Assembly: GCA_964560325.1 (NCBI GenBank)
Contig: CAZLLV010000511.1
Location: forward strand, 1-22,444
Direction: 5' to 3'
DNA: 22,444 nt
Source of the DNA: CAZLLV01 sp964560325
Lineage (GTDB): Bacteria > Acidobacteriota > Thermoanaerobaculia > Multivoradales > DATKCC01
Shown here in pieces: positions 17,920-22,444 of the stretch. The notes below the pieces were generated by a model. It was not told where the DNA came from. It worked only from the letters and a program-made list of their open reading frames with translations, and made no database searches. The position numbers and the translations under genes are program-made. Positions within the stretch are counted from its first letter, which is position 1; each line of letters begins with the position of its first letter.

Positions 17920-18149
17920 GGGTCTCCCCTTTCGAATCGTCCCGACGACGATCCTACCTTCCGTTCGTCATCCTCCCGCGCCGCTCCCACCAGCCCCCAC
18001 ATCTCCTCCATCGTCTCCTCCAGCCACCGCAGCCGCTCCTCCGGCGTCAGCCGCAGCCCCTCGGTGACCGCGAGGTACCGCGCCTCGTCGTACCCCCACA
18101 CCTCCGGGTCGTAGGGCGGCGGCTCGCACCGCTTCAGCTCGTTGGTCAT
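17916..18149 (-). CDS. Small conserved-looking protein of unknown function, coupled to DUF5996
   Basis: A 77-aa protein starting at the ATG at 18149, with GGAGAG nine bases upstream. The core PPYDPEVWGYDEARYLAVT continues into a probable amphipathic helix, TPEERLRWLEETMEEMWGLV, and then a charged tail. It has no membrane segment and no cysteine pair. The overlap with the DUF5996 start (ATGA) means the two are probably made together. I recognise the pattern as a recurring small hypothetical protein but know no function. Confidence 0.65.
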   Translation of the reverse strand: MTNELKRCEPPPYDPEVWGYDEARYLAVTEGLRLTPEERLRWLEETMEEMWGLVGAAREDDERKVGSSSGRFERGDP

Positions 18150-18235
18150 GGGTCGCTCTCTCCGCTCGACGCGCTCAGGTTCGACACCGCGTTGGATCCC
18201 GGAGGTTCCGAGGCCGGCCGATGTGGCCCCCGTAG

Positions 18236-18254
18236 GGCGGGATCGTATCCCGCC
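18236..18254. repeat. Perfect hairpin, REP-like dispersed repeat candidate
   Basis: GGCGGGAT-CGT-ATCCCGCC is an 8-base perfect stem with a 3-base loop, preceded by GTAG. GTAGGGCGGG hairpins of this style recur between genes in several GC-rich lineages. Only one copy is seen here, so its dispersed nature is an inference. Confidence 0.5.
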
Positions 18255-18358
18255 GCCCCTCGGAGCGGCCCGCACCGCTCACCGAGCCCATGCCGATCGC
18301 TCCCGGGTAACGGGTCGCCGGCCGGCCGTCGGTCCGAGGGTCCCACGGGAGGATAGGA

Positions 18359-18366
18359 TTCCGGAA
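18359..18366. promoter_or_regulatory. Palindrome TTCCGGAA, possible operator for the RHH protein
   Basis: An 8-base perfect palindrome 20 bases before the start of the ribbon-helix-helix gene, immediately after the tandem AGGAT repeat. RHH proteins often bind short symmetric sites ahead of their own operon, so autoregulation is possible. An 8-base palindrome can also occur by chance. Confidence 0.25.
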
Positions 18367-18386
18367 AGATCTACGAAAGGCTCGGG

Positions 18387-18674
18387 ATGGACAGCAGAAC
18401 GATCAGCGTCCGCCTTCCGATCGAGCTCCACCGGGCACTGACCCGGCGAGCGGCGAACGACGGCGTTTCCTTGGCAGAGCTCGTGCGTCAGGCGTGTCGA
18501 GAGTGGATCGCCTTCGCCGCACAGGCCGAGCGCCGGCGCGCCGTCCACGATCTCCTCGCCCTCGATCTCCCGGTCGCCGATCCGCGGCGGATGAAAACGG
18601 AATCGGTGCCGCGCGTCGAAGAGGCTCTGCCGGAGCGAACCGAACGGGCAGACCTGGAGGAGGGTCGAGGATGA
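18387..18674 (+). CDS. Ribbon-helix-helix (CopG/Arc-like) protein, first gene of the Septu-like operon
   Basis: A 95-aa protein. Residues 4-41 fit the RHH fold: beta strand RTISVRLP, helix IELHRALTRRAANDG, turn and helix VSLAELVRQACREWIA. A charged tail of about 50 residues (acidic near the end) could be a protein-binding region as in antitoxins. It may be a DNA-binding autorepressor or an antitoxin-like partner. Its TGA overlaps the ATG of the ATPase gene (ATGA), which strongly suggests it belongs to the same functional unit. RHH proteins are not a standard part of known Septu systems, so its role is uncertain. Confidence 0.78.
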   Translation: MDSRTISVRLPIELHRALTRRAANDGVSLAELVRQACREWIAFAAQAERRRAVHDLLALDLPVADPRRMKTESVPRVEEALPERTERADLEEGRG

Positions 18675-18690
18675 TTCACGTCGACCGCTC
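18666..18690 (+). repeat. Duplicated gene-start sequence, upstream copy
   Basis: 25 bases covering the end of the RHH gene and the ATPase start match 21248-21272 at 23 positions. The match includes the ATGA overlap and the codons for MI-x-VDRS. It looks like a remnant of gene duplication. Confidence 0.6.
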
Positions 18691-21256
18691 AAAGGTCCCG
18701 GTGCCGGCCTGGTGGAACGGGCCGGACTTTCGGCGCTTCCTCGACGCCTGGGCGAAGTTCCACGACGCCGGGGGTACGCGGGTGCAGCAGCGGCGGATGG
18801 TGAAGACCGCGGACGCTGGCGATCTCGAGAGCTGGCGCCGGCGCGCGCTGCCTGCGCTCCTCGAAGGGTTCGGCGGCAAGTGCGCCTACACCGAGGAGCC
18901 GATCGACGAGAAGACGGGCACCGTCGTCTTCCACCGGCCGGAGGCGGACGCTGCCGGCTTCGACGGCGAGGTCTGGCCGCAGCACTACTGGTGGCTGGTA
19001 GCAGACTGGTCAAACTGGTACCCGGCGAGCCGGGCGGTGCACTCGATCAAAGGCACGACCTTCCCGGTGGTCGGCGAGCGGTCGCTGCTGCCACAGGAGC
19101 CGGGAATGCCGCCGCAGAAATGGATCGACCGGCACCGGGATCTCGGGCTGCTGCTCGACCCGTGCCGCGATCATCCCGCCTGGTACCTCGAGTTCCGGAA
19201 CGACGGCACGGTCCACCCGCGCGAACACCCGAGCCCGTCCGTGCAGCGTCGGTATGACGGGCAATCGCGGGGGGAGATCACGATCAAGGTGCTTGGGCTG
19301 GACCGGCCGGAGCTGGTCGATCTACGTCAAAGCCACGGTACAGAGTTCGGCGGAACGTTGACTTTCTTGATGATCGCTGATGGCGACCAGGAAGATTTCG
19401 TGCAGAGAGGACTTCTCCAACCGAGGCCGTTCAGGGCGTCCACGGATCAGGTTCTCGGCAGGAGTATGCGCTCTCGGCTTCCGAGCAAGTTGGAAGATTT
19501 CGATGATGTTGCCTTTGTCCACGCCCTCGCTCTGCGCATCCCTGAAGTCATGGCGGCAGAGATCGCGTTCGACGGGGCGCCTCCTACGTCCAGGCCGGTG
19601 GCGCGTGAGGTCTGGAAGGGAGTTCGACGAGTCTTCACCCGCGAGTGGCCGGAGCTAGACGACGAGGGCTTCATTGCCCTGATCGAGGGCCGCTGGCATC
19701 CGAGCCACGACGAGGCGCTGACGCTAGGGGTCGAGCCGAACCTGGAGGCCGGCGCCGCACGCGGGAGCGAAGTCACAGAGAAGGCCGGAACGGCGGTCGA
19801 GCGCTCGGCCCGGATCGAGCACATCGAGATCCGCAACTTCAAAGCGATCGAGCACCTGGAGCTCGACCTGTCGGCCGAACCGGTCGCCCTTCCCGCTCCC
19901 TTCGATCCCTCCGGCGCGCCAGCCGAGGAGACCCCCTCCGCCGTGCGCTGGACGGCACTCTTGGGCGAGAACGGCTCGGGTAAGAGCTGCTGGCTCCAGG
20001 CGCTCGGGCTCGCCTTGGCGGCGGATCGGCTCGACGACCTCCTGGTGACCGCCAAACTCGACTGGAGCCGCATGCTCCGCCGCGGTGCCAAGCGGGGCCG
20101 CGTCCTGGTTCGCTTGATCGGCGGCTCGCGGCTCGACCTGCGGTTCAACGCGAACCGCCACTGGTGGGTCGGACCGGACGGCAAGAAGCTCGGCGAGCCA
20201 CCGCGGATGGCCGCCTACATCCGCGGCTACGGCGCCACGCGCCTCCTCGAAGGCGGCCCCGTCGACGCGGCGGACGGCGCCGCGGCCCAGGTGCGGCTCG
20301 CCAATCTCTTCGACCCTCGCGCGCCGGTGCTCGACGCCGAGCAGTGGCTCCTCGCTCTCGAAGAGGGGGACTTCAACGTCGCGGCCGTTACCCTGAGCGG
20401 CTTCCTCCAGGACGACCGGCGGCCGCTCTCCGCCGACCCCGCCGCGCCCGATCAGCCCCCGCTCATGACTCGCGAAGGCGGCGAGGTGCTCGTCGGCGGC
20501 GACCCGCTCTCCTACCTCTCGGACGGCTACCGCGCCGTCATCACCCTGGTCTGCGACATCATGGCCGGCCTCGGCGCGGGGCTGAGCGACCTGCGCAACG
20601 CTACCGGCGTCGTGCTGATCGACGAGCTCGGCTCGCACCTCCACCCGCGCTGGAAGATGGAGATCACCGGCCGGCTGCGCCGGGAGCTGCCGAACGTGCA
20701 GTTCTTCGTCTCCACCCACGAGCCGCTCTGCCTGCGCGGGATGTTCAAGAACGAGGTCGTGAGAGTGGTCAAGCGTCAGCCGCCCCACGAGCCAGGCGAA
20801 CCATTTCCCCCAGGGAAGGTCGAGTACTCGGTGATCGACCGCTCGCCGAGCGACTACCGGGTCGACCAGCTCCTGACCTCGGAGTTCTTCGGCCTCGACA
20901 CGACGATCGACCCCGATCTCGATCGCCGCTTCCAGGCCTACTACCGGCTGCTCGCCATGACGCCGGAGGAGCGGGCGGCGAAGGGGCTCGAGGGGCGGAT
21001 GCTCGAGCTCAAGACCGACATCCAAAGCCGCACGCAGCCGGTCCTCGGCTTCACCCGCCGCGACCAGCTCGTCTACGAGGCGATCGACAAGCTCCTGGCC
21101 GACGAGCGGGGGATGACGCCAGAGGAGAAGCAGGCCCGGCGCAAGGCGACCCTCCACCGCATCCAGGAGATCTGGAAGGCGCGGGGCACCGTCGGCGGCG
21201 CCGGCGCGACCGGTCGAGTCAGTGGGCAGGGGCGCGGCAGGGAGCCTCGAGGATGA
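18671..21256 (+). CDS. PtuA-like ABC/OLD ATPase with an N-terminal degenerate HNH (PtuB-like) domain
   Basis: An 861-aa fusion. Residues 1 to about 260 align with the downstream HNH protein (MIxVDRS start, KCAY, YWWLVADWSNWYP, TFPV, LLLDPCRDHP, GLDRPELVDLR), but the nuclease motifs are damaged: C71AYT74 instead of CxxC, F87-H88 where the catalytic His belongs, and S120/V123 instead of the second cysteine pair. From about 381 (RIEHIEIRNFKAIEHLEL) a RecF/OLD-type ATPase begins. It has Walker A GENGSGKS (432-439), ABC signature LSDGYR (616-621), Walker B VLIDE (648-652) with GSHLHP, and the switch His683 in STHEPL. A helical C-terminus ends the protein. It is probably the sensor and motor of a Septu-like antiphage system. 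The start is fixed by the ATGA overlap. Confidence 0.85.
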   Translation: MIHVDRSKVPVPAWWNGPDFRRFLDAWAKFHDAGGTRVQQRRMVKTADAGDLESWRRRALPALLEGFGGKCAYTEEPIDEKTGTVVFHRPEADAAGFDGEVWPQHYWWLVADWSNWYPASRAVHSIKGTTFPVVGERSLLPQEPGMPPQKWIDRHRDLGLLLDPCRDHPAWYLEFRNDGTVHPREHPSPSVQRRYDGQSRGEITIKVLGLDRPELVDLRQSHGTEFGGTLTFLMIADGDQEDFVQRGLLQPRPFRASTDQVLGRSMRSRLPSKLEDFDDVAFVHALALRIPEVMAAEIAFDGAPPTSRPVAREVWKGVRRVFTREWPELDDEGFIALIEGRWHPSHDEALTLGVEPNLEAGAARGSEVTEKAGTAVERSARIEHIEIRNFKAIEHLELDLSAEPVALPAPFDPSGAPAEETPSAVRWTALLGENGSGKSCWLQALGLALAADRLDDLLVTAKLDWSRMLRRGAKRGRVLVRLIGGSRLDLRFNANRHWWVGPDGKKLGEPPRMAAYIRGYGATRLLEGGPVDAADGAAAQVRLANLFDPRAPVLDAEQWLLALEEGDFNVAAVTLSGFLQDDRRPLSADPAAPDQPPLMTREGGEVLVGGDPLSYLSDGYRAVITLVCDIMAGLGAGLSDLRNATGVVLIDELGSHLHPRWKMEITGRLRRELPNVQFFVSTHEPLCLRGMFKNEVVRVVKRQPPHEPGEPFPPGKVEYSVIDRSPSDYRVDQLLTSEFFGLDTTIDPDLDRRFQAYYRLLAMTPEERAAKGLEGRMLELKTDIQSRTQPVLGFTRRDQLVYEAIDKLLADERGMTPEEKQARRKATLHRIQEIWKARGTVGGAGATGRVSGQGRGREPRG

Positions 21257-21272
21257 TCCGCGTCGACCGCTC
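21248..21272 (+). repeat. Duplicated gene-start sequence, downstream copy
   Basis: Matches 18666-18690 at 23 of 25 bases, across the ATGA overlap of the ATPase stop and the HNH start. Similarity fades in the following codons. Confidence 0.6.
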
Positions 21273-22137
21273 CGCCGTTCCGGAGCCGGCCGTCCTCACG
21301 CGCCCGTTCGACCAGGGGAAGAACAAGGACAAGAGCGAGCTCGAGGTCGTGGTCGCGGCGCTCGCCGCCCACCGGGCGGCCGGCGAGCCGGACGAGAAGT
21401 TCACCTTCGACTTCGGACGCTACAAGGAGGACGAGGTCAAGACGGCGCTCGACACGCTGTTCCACGGCAAGTGCGCCTACTGCGAGACCTTTTACTCCGC
21501 GAGCCAGCCGATGGACGTCGAGCACTGGCGGCCGAAAGGGGAGGTGCACGGGGACGACGGGCAGAAGCTGAAGCCGGGCTACTACTGGTTGGCCGCCGCC
21601 TGGGAGAACCTGATGCCGTCGTGCATCGACTGCAACCGGGCACGCGAGCAACACGACATCGCGGTCGGCGCGAAGGTGACGGTGGGCAAGGCGAACCAGT
21701 TCCCGCTCGCGCCGGGCAAGGCCCACCTCCTCCAGCACGAGCCGCCGCCCGATCTGGCGGCCGAGGGGGCGCTCCTGGTCGACCCGTGCGTCGACGACCC
21801 GGAGGCGTTTTTCGAGTACACGGAAGAGGGGGTGATCCGGCCGGCCTCCGGTCTCACTCCGGAGGAGCGCCTGCGGGCCGAAGCTTCGATCCGCGTCTAC
21901 GCGCTCAACCGCTCCGGGCTGGTCGCCGAGCGGCGCGAGGTGGTGCGGCGGATCGACCACCGGCTGAAGCTGATCGCGCGTCTCGCCGATCTGCGCGACG
22001 AGCTGCGCGTCCGCGGCGTGGCCGACCTCGAGACGATCGTCGAGGAGCTGATCTCGATCGAAGCGGACGCCCTCCAGGCGATGAAGCGCGCCTCCACCCC
22101 CTTCGCCGGCGTCGCCCGCTTCTTCCTCCCGGATTAA
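21253..22137 (+). CDS. HNH endonuclease, PtuB/TIGR02646-like, intact motifs
   Basis: A 294-aa protein with the HNH layout of the PtuB/TIGR02646 group found with ATPases in Septu and some retrons. It has the first zinc pair C74AYC77, catalytic motif D88VEHWRPKGE with H91, WENLMPS with N119, the second zinc pair C124IDC127 followed by N128, and the downstream QFPL and LLVDPCVDDP. All catalytic and zinc positions look intact. A helical C-terminus (about 225-285) may contact the ATPase. The ATG overlaps the ATPase stop (ATGA), so the two proteins should be made in linked amounts. It is likely the DNA- or RNA-cutting effector, held in check or triggered by the ATPase. The target is unknown. Confidence 0.85.
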   Translation: MIRVDRSAVPEPAVLTRPFDQGKNKDKSELEVVVAALAAHRAAGEPDEKFTFDFGRYKEDEVKTALDTLFHGKCAYCETFYSASQPMDVEHWRPKGEVHGDDGQKLKPGYYWLAAAWENLMPSCIDCNRAREQHDIAVGAKVTVGKANQFPLAPGKAHLLQHEPPPDLAAEGALLVDPCVDDPEAFFEYTEEGVIRPASGLTPEERLRAEASIRVYALNRSGLVAERREVVRRIDHRLKLIARLADLRDELRVRGVADLETIVEELISIEADALQAMKRASTPFAGVARFFLPD

Positions 22138-22148
22138 GCCCCCCGCCC

Positions 22149-22176
22149 AGATCCTTCGCGTGGCTCAGGATGACAA
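22149..22176. repeat. Dispersed repeat of the ATCCTTCG...CTCAGGATGACA type
   Basis: AGATCCTTCGCG-TGGCTCAGGATGACAA has ATCCT/AGGAT arms. On the minus strand it reads out as CHPEPREGSG, close to the familiar spurious CHPERSEGS peptide produced by this repeat in many bacterial genomes. It lies 12 bases after the HNH stop and could also form a weak terminator hairpin. Confidence 0.6.
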
Positions 22177-22206
22177 ACGGAGGATGGCGGCGAAGTCTCA
22201 GAGGGT

Positions 22207-22365
22207 GGGTCGGGGCTCCCCCCGGAGGGCGCCTGAGGGGCGGCCGCTCTCGCCCGGGGCAGCGTGCACGCCCTCCACGCGCCGACCCGAAGACGAGGTG
22301 CGCGCCCTACGCCTCCCCTTCCAGGGCTGTCGCGCGCACCGTCCCTCCGGGGGGAGCCCCGACCC
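22207..22365. repeat. 23-base perfect inverted repeat with nested stem
   Basis: The arms at 22207-22229 and 22343-22365 are perfect reverse complements (GGGTCGGGGCTCC... against ...GGAGCCCCGACCC), separated by 113 bases. A second inverted pair lies inside: GTGCGCG at 22298-22304 and CGCGCAC at 22333-22339. The layout fits a miniature inverted-repeat element, a structured RNA or a strong terminator. No transposase is present. Confidence 0.65.
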
Positions 22366-22444
22366 CCCCCGGCCCCCGCTCCCAAAAACCACCCGCCCCA
22401 CTGCACGCCCAACACCCCCCGCCCCTGGGGGAACACCCGCGGGG

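Larger units (their letters stand above)
18150..18386. other. Divergent intergenic region upstream of the Septu-like operon
   Basis: 237 bases separate the 77-aa gene from the ribbon-helix-helix gene. The region holds a hairpin repeat at 18236-18254, a tandem AGGATAGGAT near 18350-18359, and the palindrome TTCCGGAA at 18359-18366. No consensus promoter is evident on either strand. Confidence 0.55.
22138..22444. other. Non-coding right end with repeats
   Basis: This 307-base stretch after the HNH gene has no supported gene. It contains a dispersed-repeat-like element at 22149-22176, a long inverted repeat at 22207-22365, and C-rich low-complexity sequence to the edge. Confidence 0.65.

Noticed and set aside
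18354..18359. TAGGAT as a -10 box for the RHH-ATPase-HNH operon
   Set aside because: The hexamer 17 bases upstream (GGTCCG-like) does not resemble a -35 box.
18494..18670. Upstream extension of the ATPase frame through the RHH gene
   Set aside because: The extension overlaps the RHH coding sequence and is Arg/Pro-rich; the ATG at 18671 starts a motif shared with the downstream HNH protein.
22134..22436. A 100-codon minus-strand frame at the right end
   Set aside because: It consists of the dispersed repeat (CHPEPREGS) and the inverted repeat read as protein; there is no conserved domain.

Overview
The window is very GC-rich bacterial DNA with tightly packed, overlapping genes. It looks like chromosome from an aerobic Gram-negative bacterium with a periplasm (Tat signal, lipobox, c-type cytochromes). 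The combination of an alternative complex III, an A2-type caa3 oxidase, DUF5996 and the repeat style points to Acidobacteriota (Thermoanaerobaculia-like) or a comparable deep lineage. That taxonomic placement is an inference with low confidence.

Region 1 (2-1027, + strand) is the end of a membrane protein with two zinc-ribbon-like cysteine clusters.

Region 2 (14920 down to 1028, - strand) is one uninterrupted 14-gene respiratory operon. Its order is actA-actB-actC-actD-actE-actF, a small membrane protein, a SCO copper chaperone, ctaC (CoxII with fused cytochrome c), ctaD, ctaE, ctaF, an HD-domain phosphohydrolase and a DUF420 assembly protein. Most neighbours overlap by 4 to 14 bases. Quinol electrons would enter through the NrfD-like ActC/ActF, pass the iron-sulfur and heme centres of ActB, ActA and ActE, and reach the heme c and CuA of CoxII and then the heme-copper centre of CoxI.

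Region 3 (14921-15349) is the divergent control region. It holds a TTGACA-N17-TAACGT promoter candidate facing actA and a perfect TGTGA-N6-TCACA palindrome of the CRP/FNR-superfamily type. Region 4 (+ strand, 15350-16978) carries ctaB (heme O synthase) and a second SCO protein. Region 5 (- strand, 18149-16975) is a 77-aa unknown protein coupled to a DUF5996 protein.

Region 6 (+ strand, 18387-22137) is the most interesting part: a three-gene Septu-like defence candidate joined by two ATGA overlaps. It comprises a ribbon-helix-helix protein, an 861-aa fusion of a degenerate HNH (PtuB/TIGR02646-like) domain to an ABC/OLD-type ATPase (PtuA-like), and a separate 294-aa HNH protein with all motifs intact. 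The degenerate domain has lost three of the four zinc cysteines and the catalytic-histidine position. It still aligns along its length with the intact downstream protein, and the two genes even start with nearly the same DNA. This suggests duplication of the nuclease gene followed by fusion and conversion of one copy into a pseudo-nuclease. Region 7 (22138-22444) is non-coding and has a dispersed-repeat-like element and a long nested inverted repeat.
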